In this document: positions 1-7,854 of the stretch, piece by piece
Layout: every line of letters starts with the position of its first letter
Numbering within the stretch: position 1 is the stretch's first letter
Assembly (NCBI RefSeq): GCF_900142715.1
Contig: NZ_FRBX01000008.1
Span: forward strand, 124,001 to 188,000
DNA: 64,000 nucleotides
Origin: Flavobacterium pectinovorum
Lineage (GTDB): Bacteria > Bacteroidota > Bacteroidia > Flavobacteriales > Flavobacteriaceae
Direction of reading: 5' to 3'
Program-made: the position numbers and the translations under genes
Notes under the pieces: generated by a model
Database searches by the model: none
Told to the model about the DNA's origin: nothing
The model's input: the letters and a program-made list of their open reading frames with translations, nothing else

Positions 1-46
1 AATAAAATAAATGTCTGGTTTATAAAGTATTGTTTTGTCTTTAGAA

Positions 47-1213
47 TTAATTCAATACAGCATCATTTACATAAACGACATCTTCGTAGCAGGCGTTGTA
101 AATATCTTTCAATTCTTCTACGCTGGTTACACGCGGATTAAAACCGGTGCATGGATCAATGAATGCGTTGTTTGCAATATAATCCAGGTTTTTATCCCAG
201 TCTTCTTTTGAAATTCCGAATTCTTTTAGAGACGAAATATTATTCACTCTTTTTCTTAATCCTTCAATTGCCTGTGCCAATTCTTCGGCAGTTTGCAGTC
301 CAATTACTTTTGCCAATGACGGAAATTTATTTGTAGCTACGCTATTATAACGAATAACATTTGGTAAAAATATCGCATTTGCGCATCCGTGTGGAATACC
401 GTATAAAGCACCAACCTGATGAGATAATGAGTGAACAATTCCTAACCATGCATTATTAAAAGCCAAACCTCCCATAAAAGAAGCGTCGTGCATGTTTTGA
501 CGAGCCGTAATATTTGATGGATTTTTTACAGCTTCTTCCAGATTATCAAAAACAATTTCTAATCCGCCTTTTGCCAATACATCAGCAAAATTATCATCAA
601 TATTAGAAACGTAAGCTTCAACGCAATGTGTTAAAGCATCCAATCCTGTATTTGATGTAACATGAGCAGGCATAGACGCACAAATTTCGCCATCGATTAT
701 AGCAATATCCGGAGTTAATTCGTAAGATACAATTGGGTATTTAACCCCTTTTTCACGATCTGTAATTACCGCCAAACCAGTTGTTTCAGTACCAGTTCCG
801 CTTGTAGAAGGAATTGCGATAAATTTAGCCTTGTTTCTTAATACCGGAACGCTGAAAGGTTTGATAAGCGAATCAAATTCAGTTTCAGGATGTTCGTAAA
901 AAATCCACATTGTTTTGGCTGCATCAATAGCAGAACATCCACCAATACCTACGATCCAGTCTGGCTGAAACGCACGCATAGCTTCTGCACCTTTAAAACT
1001 TGTAGCAGATGACGGATCTTCTTCAACACCATCAAAAACAAAAGTTTCAATTCCTGCTTCTTTCAAAAAAGCCACAGCTTTATCAAGCGTTCCGCTTTTT
1101 TTCATAGAATTTCCGCCGGTTACAACAAAAGCTTTTTTACCTTTTATATTTTTTAATTCTTCAAGACTTCCCGGACCGTGGAAAACCTCTCCTGCAACAA
1201 ATAATTTGCTCAT
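47..1213 (-). CDS. Iron-containing alcohol dehydrogenase
   Basis: A 388-residue protein of the group III (iron-type) alcohol dehydrogenase family, which interconverts alcohols and aldehydes with NAD(P)H in the cytoplasm. The N-terminal half carries the nucleotide-binding pattern GIGGCSAIDAAK and the family segment PSTSGTGTETT. The C-terminal half has the metal-ligand region with GLDALTHCVEAY, the histidines of the IVHSLSHQVG stretch and the GIPHG signature. Length is normal for the family. The ATG start follows a TAnnTTTG -7 box at 1239-1246. It lies downstream of an AraC-type regulator on the same strand, which may control it. The family is clear; the substrate cannot be read from sequence, and butanol, lactaldehyde or propanediol-type activity are all possible. 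Confidence 0.93.
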   Translation of the reverse strand: MSKLFVAGEVFHGPGSLEELKNIKGKKAFVVTGGNSMKKSGTLDKAVAFLKEAGIETFVFDGVEEDPSSATSFKGAEAMRAFQPDWIVGIGGCSAIDAAKTMWIFYEHPETEFDSLIKPFSVPVLRNKAKFIAIPSTSGTGTETTGLAVITDREKGVKYPIVSYELTPDIAIIDGEICASMPAHVTSNTGLDALTHCVEAYVSNIDDNFADVLAKGGLEIVFDNLEEAVKNPSNITARQNMHDASFMGGLAFNNAWLGIVHSLSHQVGALYGIPHGCANAIFLPNVIRYNSVATNKFPSLAKVIGLQTAEELAQAIEGLRKRVNNISSLKEFGISKEDWDKNLDYIANNAFIDPCTGFNPRVTSVEELKDIYNACYEDVVYVNDAVLN

Positions 1214-1238
1214 CTTTAATAGTATTTAATTATTGATG

Positions 1239-1246
1239 CAAAGTTA
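1239..1246 (-). promoter_or_regulatory. Candidate -7 box of the alcohol dehydrogenase gene
   Basis: On the minus strand this reads TAACTTTG, a full match to the Bacteroidota TAnnTTTG box, about 25 bases before the ATG. A TTTG lies further upstream at 1274-1277, with wider spacing than usual. The gene probably has its own promoter rather than relying only on read-through from the AraC gene. Confidence 0.45.
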
Positions 1247-1282
1247 GAGGTGCGGGCAGGGCAGGATGTTATACAAACAAGA

Positions 1283-2161
1283 CTATGCGGTATAAATTTG
1301 AGCCAATTCCTGTTGCAATTCGGTTGGAGTTTCTTTTAGTTTTGCCTTTACAAATTTATTAAGTGCAGATGGAGAACTAAATCCAAGGTCGAATGCAATT
1401 TCCTTGTGAGACAGATCAGAAAACAATAATTGTCTTTTGATTTCGGTCAGGATGCGGTTATGAATTGCATTTATGGCCGTTTCTCCACAATGTTTTTTGG
1501 TTATTTCGTTGAGTTTTTTAGGAGTAATTGAAAGCTGAGAAGCATAATACTGTACCGTACGTTCGCTTCTGTATTGTTGGTTTAAGAGTTTCTTGAAACC
1601 AATATAAATATGTTGATTTGTTTTTTGATGCAATACAGGATGTTGTCCGTGAATAGATTCTATAAGTCCCAATAAAAAAACTTTAATGTAAAAACGGGCT
1701 TGTTCTTTTTTGACAAGACTTGGTTTATTGTAAATATTCTGGATACTTTTTACAAGCGTAATCGCTTCTTCAAATTCGTGGACAGGAAGCGCTGTACAAT
1801 TAAGATTGGCAGAAAGATTTACATTATAAGGACTTAATTCATTCTTTAATATATCGGAACAAAATAATACTTCTTCAAATAAAATTATTTTACCGGTTAA
1901 ATCTTTACTGAAATTAGAGATAAAGCAAATTTGCTCCGGAAAAATGATAGAAATTTTTCCTGCTTTTAGAAAATGAATTTTGTCTTCAATCTGAACATCA
2001 ACTTTTCCTGTTTCTACAATAATAATCAAAAAATGATCATTTTTGTGAGGCTGCTGATAGTTTTCAATATGTTTTTTGTCTAAATCAAAAACGCGGAAAG
2101 ATAAATTTTTGTCTTCTGCTTTTTCAATAATTTTTTTGATCTCTGACCTTTTTATATTCAT
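1283..2161 (-). CDS. AraC family transcriptional regulator
   Basis: A DNA-binding regulator of about 292 residues. The N-terminal part looks like an AraC cupin-type sensing domain (pattern FLIIIVETGKVDVQI). The C-terminal 100 residues form the double helix-turn-helix, with YASQLSITPKKLNEITK as the first motif and KEIAFDLGFSSPSALNKF as the second. A longer reading with a TTG start at 2194 exists, but a minus-strand TAnnTTTG box at 2182-2189 would place transcription start near 2175, so the ATG at 2161 is preferred. It sits 69 bp upstream of the alcohol dehydrogenase on the same strand, which makes that gene the likeliest target. The effector is unknown. Confidence 0.9.
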   Translation of the reverse strand: MNIKRSEIKKIIEKAEDKNLSFRVFDLDKKHIENYQQPHKNDHFLIIIVETGKVDVQIEDKIHFLKAGKISIIFPEQICFISNFSKDLTGKIILFEEVLFCSDILKNELSPYNVNLSANLNCTALPVHEFEEAITLVKSIQNIYNKPSLVKKEQARFYIKVFLLGLIESIHGQHPVLHQKTNQHIYIGFKKLLNQQYRSERTVQYYASQLSITPKKLNEITKKHCGETAINAIHNRILTEIKRQLLFSDLSHKEIAFDLGFSSPSALNKFVKAKLKETPTELQQELAQIYTA

Positions 2162-2181
2162 TTTAAAAATTGCTGTTTTGG

Positions 2182-2189
2182 CAAATTTA
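2182..2189 (-). promoter_or_regulatory. Candidate -7 box of the AraC gene
   Basis: The minus strand reads TAAATTTG, matching TAnnTTTG, with the preferred ATG about 20 bases downstream. It decides the start codon of the regulator. Confidence 0.45.
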
Positions 2190-2295
2190 CGCAAACTTAT
2201 TCAGGTCATGCGGAATGTTGACTCAAAAACTATTCAATAGGTTACCATTATACTTTAATAATCAAAAAGAAATTTATTGCAAATCAAAGATTTAC

Positions 2296-2314
2296 ATGAT
2301 GAAATATTCATCAT
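2296..2314. promoter_or_regulatory. 19-bp palindrome before the sucrose module
   Basis: ATGATGAA, three bases, TTCATCAT: perfect 8-bp arms followed by a T-run. It lies in the divergent gap between the AraC gene and the sucrose-phosphate synthase gene. It could be an operator or, because of the T-run, a short terminator or leader hairpin. Sequence alone does not separate these. Confidence 0.4.
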
Positions 2315-2444
2315 TTTTTTGTTGATGTGAATGGAATTTTATTGCCATAATTTTTACAGATTTGATTTAAATTGTCTGTTTTTCCTCAGATTTCGGGTCA
2401 GTTCGCTTTATTTTTCGTACCTTAAAATCAAATTAATAAAAAAG

Positions 2445-4625
2445 ATGATGACAAAATTAAGAATTTCATTGATCAATATTCACGGACTTTTGAAAGGCTC
2501 AGGTCTTGAGATTGGCAGAGATGCTGATAATGGAGGACAAACTAAATATGTATACGAACTTGCCGAATTTTTATCCCAACATGCAGATGTAGAGCATGTT
2601 GATTTATTTACAAGATTGATTGATGATCGCAGTCTTTCTCCAGAATATGCAGTACCTATTGAAGTAGTAAATGAAAAATTGACCATAAGGCGAATTCCCT
2701 TTTTAGGGAAAAAATACAAACCGAAAGAACAATTATGGGAAGGTCTTGACACTTTTGTAAACGGAATTGTTCAGCATATTAAAGTTCATGACATATTTCC
2801 CAACTGGATTCATTCGCATTACGGAGATGCGGGTTATGTGGCCAGCGAATTATCGATAATCTTAAATATTCCTTTTGCTCATACCGGACACTCTTTAGGT
2901 TTTCATAAAAAGAAAAAATTGCTGGAAAGCGGGATAGACGAACAGGAACTCGAAAAGAAATTTAAGTTTAAAGCCAGAATTGCCGCAGAAGAAAGAACAC
3001 TCGAACTATCAGAATTTATTGTTACTTCGACAGAGCAGGAAATTGAAACTTATAAACCGTATAAAAATTTTGATTTAGCCAAGTACCACGCCATTTCTCC
3101 CGGTATCGATACCAGAAAATTTGTTCCCTATTATCATCTCGAACAGGATTTAGATAAGCAAATGGAAGAAGAACAAAGAAAATATTGGGTTGCAGAAACC
3201 ATTTCTAAGTTTCTTATAAATCCCCACAAACCCTTTATTTTGGCACTTTCAAGGCCAGATCGCCATAAAAACCTTCATACACTTATTGAAGTTTATGGCA
3301 AAGACAAAGAACTGCAAAGCATCGCTAATCTGGTCATTTTTGCAGGTATAAGAAAAGATATTTCACAAATGCCGGAATCAGAAAAAGATGTATTAACAGA
3401 TTTACTGCTGTTAATGGATAAGTATGATTTATACGGGAAAATGGCAATTCCGAAAAAGCATGATGTAGAAAATGAGGTTTCGATTATTTACCGTTATGCG
3501 GCCGAAAAAAGAGGTGTTTTTGTCAATCTGACGCTGCACGAAAATTTCGGTTTAACCGTAATAGAATCAGCTAGTTCTGGTTTGCCTGTTGTGGTTACCA
3601 AAAACGGAGGGCCATCTGAAATTATTCCGACCTGCCAAAACGGAATATTGGTAGATCCTTTAGATGTAAATGAAATTAAAAAAGCGGTGCGAAATATATT
3701 AACCGATGAAAATCAATGGAAATATTATTCGAATAACGGAGCTATTAATATTCAAAAACATTACAGTTGGTTAAGTCATGTAAACCAATATGTTGAATTA
3801 ATTAATGAGAATCTGACGCTTTCATCTGGTTCCGGTATTAAAAACAGGCACTATCCAAATATCAATATTGAGCGGTTAAAAAGAAAAGTCGAAAACTTAT
3901 TGGTTTCGGATATTGACGGAACGCTGATTGAACCCAAATTAAATAATCCGGGTTTAAAAGAATTAAAAGTGCATTTAGTAAATCGTACCAATAAAATGGC
4001 TTTTGCCCTGGCATCCGGACGAAATTTGGCGCTGGTTAAAAAGGTGATTGATGAAGAACAATTTCCGTTACCGGATTTTATTATCTGTTCTGTTGGAACC
4101 GAAATTTATTATACAAATGGTACGGATTACATTTTAGATAAAGGCTGGGCGACTTTTTTATCAGGAAGATGGAAAAGAGATGATATTGAAAATCGTTTAA
4201 AAGCAATTCCGTGGATGAAACTTCAGGAAGATGAAGCTCAAAATCCTTTTAAGATCTCTTATTATTATGATAAAGAAAAATACGATCACGAGGAGTTAGT
4301 CAAAGCTTTAGGAAAAGGATGGTATAAAATAAACATTATTCCGAGTCACGGACAATTTCTGGATTTTATTCCCAAAAGGGCTTCAAAAGGAAACGCAATT
4401 AAATTTTTATGCCGTAAATGGGCAATTCCTTTGTCTAACGTAATTGCGGCAGGTGATTCAGGAAATGATATCGACATGTTTAGAGGTGCAATAAAAGGAA
4501 TTATTGTGGGAAACAGAAGTATGGAATTAGATCATTATGAAACAACCAAAAGTATTTTTGTGGCAAAAAGTTCAGCATCTTTAGGGATTTTAGAAGGATT
4601 AAAACATTATAAAATAATAAAATAA
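2445..4625 (+). CDS. Fused sucrose-phosphate synthase / sucrose-phosphate phosphatase
   Basis: A two-domain cytoplasmic enzyme of about 726 residues. Residues ~1-470 form a GT4 glycosyltransferase of the sucrose-phosphate-synthase type, with GGQTKYVYELAEFL near the N-terminus, HTGHSLG, and the ENFGLTVIESASSG donor-sugar EX7E motif. Residues ~485-726 form a HAD phosphatase of the sucrose-phosphatase type, with LVSDIDGTLI containing the nucleophile Asp and GDSGNDIDMF as the last motif. This layout is known from bidomain synthases that make sucrose-6-phosphate from a nucleotide-glucose and fructose-6-phosphate, then dephosphorylate it. Start: a longer frame begins at 2331, but family homology begins at the ATG pair 2445/2448. 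The next gene starts one base after this stop, so they are co-transcribed. Retention of activity by the HAD domain is inferred from its intact motifs. Confidence 0.86.
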   Translation: MMTKLRISLINIHGLLKGSGLEIGRDADNGGQTKYVYELAEFLSQHADVEHVDLFTRLIDDRSLSPEYAVPIEVVNEKLTIRRIPFLGKKYKPKEQLWEGLDTFVNGIVQHIKVHDIFPNWIHSHYGDAGYVASELSIILNIPFAHTGHSLGFHKKKKLLESGIDEQELEKKFKFKARIAAEERTLELSEFIVTSTEQEIETYKPYKNFDLAKYHAISPGIDTRKFVPYYHLEQDLDKQMEEEQRKYWVAETISKFLINPHKPFILALSRPDRHKNLHTLIEVYGKDKELQSIANLVIFAGIRKDISQMPESEKDVLTDLLLLMDKYDLYGKMAIPKKHDVENEVSIIYRYAAEKRGVFVNLTLHENFGLTVIESASSGLPVVVTKNGGPSEIIPTCQNGILVDPLDVNEIKKAVRNILTDENQWKYYSNNGAINIQKHYSWLSHVNQYVELINENLTLSSGSGIKNRHYPNINIERLKRKVENLLVSDIDGTLIEPKLNNPGLKELKVHLVNRTNKMAFALASGRNLALVKKVIDEEQFPLPDFIICSVGTEIYYTNGTDYILDKGWATFLSGRWKRDDIENRLKAIPWMKLQEDEAQNPFKISYYYDKEKYDHEELVKALGKGWYKINIIPSHGQFLDFIPKRASKGNAIKFLCRKWAIPLSNVIAAGDSGNDIDMFRGAIKGIIVGNRSMELDHYETTKSIFVAKSSASLGILEGLKHYKIIK

Positions 4626-4626
4626 T

Positions 4627-6135
4627 ATGTATTCAGGTTCAGGTTTTAGCAGTTGGGAAATAGGCGATGTTGATGTTTTTATTGATGAAAACGGACTTCA
4701 TCATTTGTTTCATTTGATTATTCCTAATCACGATTATATCGCACATGCCGTATCGCGTGATGGTCTTTCCTGGAAAAGAGTAAAAAATGCTTTGTGGGTT
4801 GGAGATCCCGGAGAATGGGATGACGATATGTTGTGGACGATGCATGTAAGTAAAAACACCGCGGGAGAAGGTTATGAAATGTATTATACAGGATTAAAGC
4901 GCAAGGATAAAGGAATAATGCAAAAAGTAGGAAGGGCAGTTTCTCCGGATTTAATTCATTGGACGAAAGAAAACGAATATGGTCTTCCCTTAAAAAGTCA
5001 GGCACCTTATTATGAAAGTTCGGCCAATAATCCCCGCGAATGGATTAGTTTTAGAGATCCGTATAAGTATGAATTTGAGGGAGAAGATTATTTGCTAATT
5101 TGCGCCAGAAGTGCCATCGGACCAACTTACAGAAGGGGATGTATTGGTGTAGCAAAAAGAGAAGCGACTGGTTTTGTGCTTCAAAAGCCGTTGCATGTTC
5201 CGTATGTATATGATGACGTGGAATGCCCTTGTGTAGTCGAAATAAAAGGAATGCATTATTTATTGGGTTCGATTCGCGAAGATATTAAAGTTCGTTATTG
5301 GTTTTCTCCTGATTTTAAGGGAGAATATCATGCTTTTCATAATAATGTGCTAATGCCACAAGGCAATTATGCCGCAAGAATTGTAAAAGAAGGCGATTAT
5401 TTTTTGATTTACAATTTTTATTTTGTGGGTGGAAATGTCAACACACATCGCGTAATTCCGCCACCAAAACAATTAGATGTTGATACCAGCGGCAGACTTT
5501 TATTAAAAACCTATCACCATTGGGAAACGATTTATCAGAGAACAATTGCACAAAAGAATTTACCAATTCCGGTGCCTATTTTAGGAAATCCATCTGCAAA
5601 TTTTGTTTTGGAACATGAAAATAAATGGCGTTTTGGATGCCGAAGCGGTTATGAAGTTTTTTGTTTTGAAAAACCATCCAATGATTTTGTGTGGGAAGGA
5701 ACGCTGGCGGTTGAAGGAATGGGAAAAACAGGCTTTGTAATTGAGTGTGATGAAGAAGGAACTGCCTATTATGTTTCGATTGATTTTGTAAATGGTTTTG
5801 TTCAGTTTCGAGCGTGGGGATTTAATGAAAAAGACGTCAAAAACAATTTTATCTTCGAAAATATTCAAACCAATCAATTTGAAATTATCGATAAAAAAGA
5901 AATCTATTTTAAAATAATCCGTCACGGAAATTACTATGAAGTATCTATCAATGAAGTCGTTAAATTAACTTTATTGGATTTTAAATACAGCGAAGGAAAA
6001 ATAGGGGTCTATGTTTGTTCTGCTATTGTGTCCTTAAATGATTCAAAGATTCACGTAATTCCGGAACCAGAAAATGAATACGCAACTTCAGATCCAAATA
6101 AAGCTTTTGATGAATATTTGAAGAAATCGCATTAA
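4627..6135 (+). CDS. Clan GH-J (GH32-like) glycoside hydrolase
   Basis: A 502-residue protein with a five-bladed propeller glycosidase pattern. Visible motifs are GDVDVFIDENG near residue 14 (candidate nucleophile Asp), FRDP near residue 143 (transition-state stabiliser of the RDP type) and ECP near residue 199 (candidate acid/base Glu). This nucleophile-RDP-EC order is characteristic of GH32/GH68 enzymes acting on fructosyl bonds such as sucrose. The C-terminal part (~residues 330-480) looks like the beta-sandwich that follows GH32 catalytic domains. There is no signal peptide, so it is probably cytoplasmic. It starts immediately after the sucrose-phosphate synthase stop, which supports sucrose or a sucrose-like glycoside as substrate or product. 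GH43 or GH130 relatives are less likely because of the ECP motif. Confidence 0.75.
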   Translation: MYSGSGFSSWEIGDVDVFIDENGLHHLFHLIIPNHDYIAHAVSRDGLSWKRVKNALWVGDPGEWDDDMLWTMHVSKNTAGEGYEMYYTGLKRKDKGIMQKVGRAVSPDLIHWTKENEYGLPLKSQAPYYESSANNPREWISFRDPYKYEFEGEDYLLICARSAIGPTYRRGCIGVAKREATGFVLQKPLHVPYVYDDVECPCVVEIKGMHYLLGSIREDIKVRYWFSPDFKGEYHAFHNNVLMPQGNYAARIVKEGDYFLIYNFYFVGGNVNTHRVIPPPKQLDVDTSGRLLLKTYHHWETIYQRTIAQKNLPIPVPILGNPSANFVLEHENKWRFGCRSGYEVFCFEKPSNDFVWEGTLAVEGMGKTGFVIECDEEGTAYYVSIDFVNGFVQFRAWGFNEKDVKNNFIFENIQTNQFEIIDKKEIYFKIIRHGNYYEVSINEVVKLTLLDFKYSEGKIGVYVCSAIVSLNDSKIHVIPEPENEYATSDPNKAFDEYLKKSH

Positions 6136-6232
6136 GAAGGAAGAGAATAGAAGCAAAAGAATAGAGGAAAGAGAATAGAGAATAGAAGCAAGAGAATAGA
6201 GGCAAGAGGATAGAAGAAAGAAAGAGAGATGA
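6136..6232 (+). repeat. Purine-only degenerate tandem array
   Basis: Right after the glycosidase stop, the plus strand is almost purely A and G for about 95 bases. It is made of units resembling AGAATAGARGCAAG, repeated roughly six times with drift. It has no coding sense. Strand asymmetry this strong may form triplex DNA or act as a transcript tail. Confidence 0.75.
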
Positions 6233-6238
6233 ATATAG

Positions 6239-6307
6239 CCCAAGGTTTCAACCTTGGGGGACATGCATAATAAAAATGCATTATGTCCCAACGGTTGAAA
6301 CCGTTGG
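6239..6307. repeat. REP/BIME-like paired palindromes
   Basis: Two short palindromes face each other around an AT-rich linker. 6239-6258 has arms CCCAAGGTT and AACCTTGGG. 6288-6307 has arms CCAACGGTT and AACCGTTGG. Each is bordered inwardly by GGACAT/ATGTCC, so the whole element is one large imperfect inverted repeat. This matches REP-pair organisation, extragenic repeats typically mobilised by REP-associated transposases. No transposase gene is present here. Confidence 0.7.
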
Positions 6308-6408
6308 CAATGTTTACAAGTAAAATAAATTATGGCTTTTACGAATTTGCATGAATTGATTTTAAGATTAACAATTAAAAAATTAGTGCAAATTCGTGAA
6401 ATCCGTGT

Positions 6409-7002
6409 TTAAATGTTATTATTAAGTTGTAAAATGTTTCCGAAAGCTGCTGCGGCTTTGTGAACCTGAATAACCCAGTCATCAGCGGCATTGTCATCTG
6501 CACCGTCTGAAATATATTTTAAGCACAAAAACGGAATATTTTCTTTCATGGCAATCATGGCAAGGGCGTAAGCTTCCATATCTACCACATCGTATATTTT
6601 GGTGGCATGACCCATCTCAAAACTATCACCTGTTCCACAAATACCTATTTGCAGGTTATCCATTGCCAAACCATAGTCAAGAATTACTGGCAAATTTGAA
6701 AGAGGAGTTTCATATTGTGCAAATCCCAAACCTCTCACATCCATATCTCTTTGCACAAATTTAGTACAGCAAATAATGTCGCCTTTTTGAAAAGAATTGC
6801 TTCCTGCTGATCCAAGATTAACGATTAAAGATGGTTTTTTATTTTGAATAGCTTTGGTTAATTCATAAGCTGCATTTACTTTTCCGATTCCGGTAATGAG
6901 CGTATTTTGACCAACGAAAACATCTGCCGCTTCAGATTCTAATGCAAATGAGAATAATACATCTTTTAATGGAAAAGATAATTCGGGTGTAATTTTTATC
7001 AT
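6409..7002 (-). CDS. MTA/SAH nucleosidase-family protein
   Basis: A 197-residue member of the nucleoside phosphorylase/hydrolase superfamily. Visible motifs are ITGIGKVNAA, IVNLGSAGS and VDMEAYALAMIA, the last being the Pfs/MTA-SAH nucleosidase signature with its ribose-binding Glu, followed by LKYISDGADD containing the usual catalytic Asp region. It is about 30 residues shorter than typical MTA/SAH nucleosidases, with the shortening near the N-terminus. Such enzymes cleave methylthioadenosine or S-adenosylhomocysteine, or futalosine in menaquinone synthesis. It is transcribed divergently from a SAM riboswitch, which makes a methionine/SAM-salvage role attractive, but futalosine hydrolase remains possible. 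Confidence 0.72.
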   Translation of the reverse strand: MIKITPELSFPLKDVLFSFALESEAADVFVGQNTLITGIGKVNAAYELTKAIQNKKPSLIVNLGSAGSNSFQKGDIICCTKFVQRDMDVRGLGFAQYETPLSNLPVILDYGLAMDNLQIGICGTGDSFEMGHATKIYDVVDMEAYALAMIAMKENIPFLCLKYISDGADDNAADDWVIQVHKAAAAFGNILQLNNNI

Positions 7003-7186
7003 TAAATAAATTTATTTTTCAATATGCAAAGATGCTCATTTCAACTAAATAATAGGTTATAGAAACAAAGGATTTATGTCAATTGTTTATTGTTCAGAAA
7101 AGAGATCGTACAATGCGTAATACTTTATTTATTGTTAAAAATTAAAAAAAACAGTTTTAAACTATATTAATTCGATAGAATTTATA

Positions 7187-7194
7187 TATATTTG
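7187..7194 (+). promoter_or_regulatory. Candidate -7 box of the SAM riboswitch transcript
   Basis: TATATTTG matches TAnnTTTG and lies about 24 bases before the first aptamer helix, placing transcription start just before the riboswitch. No clean -33 TTTG is visible. Confidence 0.45.
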
Positions 7195-7217
7195 CAGAGT
7201 AGAAAATTTCTACATGA

Positions 7218-7313
7218 CTTATCCAGAAAGACTGAGGGAATAGGCCCGATGATGTCTTAGCAACCTGTTGCCAAATAAGGTGCTAAATCCTTCCGCTACG
7301 GCGGACAGATAAG
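7218..7313 (+). ncRNA. SAM-I (S-box) riboswitch aptamer
   Basis: The 96-base stretch carries the SAM-I core. The P1 strands are CTTATC (7218-7223) and GATAAG (7308-7313). Between them, in order, are CTGAGGGA, GGCCCGATGA, TTAGCAACC and AGGTGCTAAATCC, matching the consensus segments that form the SAM pocket. A weak stem AGATTT/AAATCT follows as a possible expression platform. SAM-I elements normally repress methionine/SAM genes when SAM is plentiful. Here the next gene with clear homology, a class V aminotransferase, starts about 540 bases downstream, with a 31-codon ORF and a repeat element between. Confidence 0.93.
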
Positions 7314-7374
7314 AAAGATTTCGTTTAGTAAATCTGAATAAGCTCATCAATATTAAACTTTTTTATTCATCAAA

Positions 7375-7470
7375 ATGAAAGCTGAGCTATTATTATACGC
7401 CAATTTAAAAGAAACCAATCTGCTATTTCAGGAAAACAAATCTTTAGTTTTTCGAATGCAAAGCAGGTAA
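7375..7470 (+). CDS. 31-residue ORF downstream of the SAM riboswitch
   Basis: An ATG about 60 bases after the aptamer opens a 31-codon frame, MKAELLLYANL to the terminal RMQSR, ending in TAA. I do not recognise the peptide. It is placed where a riboswitch-controlled gene would start. It may be a true small protein, a leader peptide or the truncated start of a lost gene. No signal peptide or membrane segment is convincing. The coding assignment rests only on position and start codon. Confidence 0.4.
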   Translation: MKAELLLYANLKETNLLFQENKSLVFRMQSR

Positions 7471-7605
7471 TTTTTTCCAGTCTATTTCCCTTTATTGACG
7501 TTACGTTAGACCATTTCCAATTGGTCAGGGATAAGTATGTTCAATTTTAAACTAAATTATTATGAAATAGGATCAATCCCAAGACCTGTGGAGAAAGAAA
7601 AAAAA

Positions 7606-7756
7606 TTACCGCAGAGAACGCTAAGTTTTTTATTCTTAGCTTTTATAAAAGACATCCCGAAGCTTCGGGGCGCAAAACTTTGTATTGATTTAGCTTTGCG
7701 AACTCTGTGCTTTTTAAGGCATTCTTAGATAAAAATCTTTGCGTTCTCTGCGGTAA
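7606..7756. repeat. Inverted-repeat hairpin element (MITE-like)
   Basis: A perfect 16-bp inverted repeat bounds the segment: TTACCGCAGAGAACGC at 7606-7621 and its complement at 7741-7756. A second perfect palindrome, CCCGAAGCTTCGGG, lies inside at 7656-7669. The whole could fold into a long hairpin. The composition (CGCAGAGAACGC, CTTTGCG) resembles non-coding repeats scattered in flavobacterial genomes. It separates the SAM riboswitch from the aminotransferase. A 63-codon open frame across it is an artefact of the repeat. Confidence 0.72.
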
Positions 7757-7854
7757 AAAATCGGTTACAAAACCATAAAAAATCACTTTGGAAATTTGAA
7801 ATCTTTGAAAGATTCAACCAGAAATAAAATATGTTAATTTAAAATGATAGGGAA

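Noticed and set aside
4639..5005. Minus-strand open frames inside the glycosidase gene
   Set aside because: They are shadows of a clearly coding plus-strand gene with intact motifs.
7537..7728. 63-codon open frame
   Set aside because: It runs across the hairpin repeat element, has no recognisable homology, and its composition is that of the repeat.
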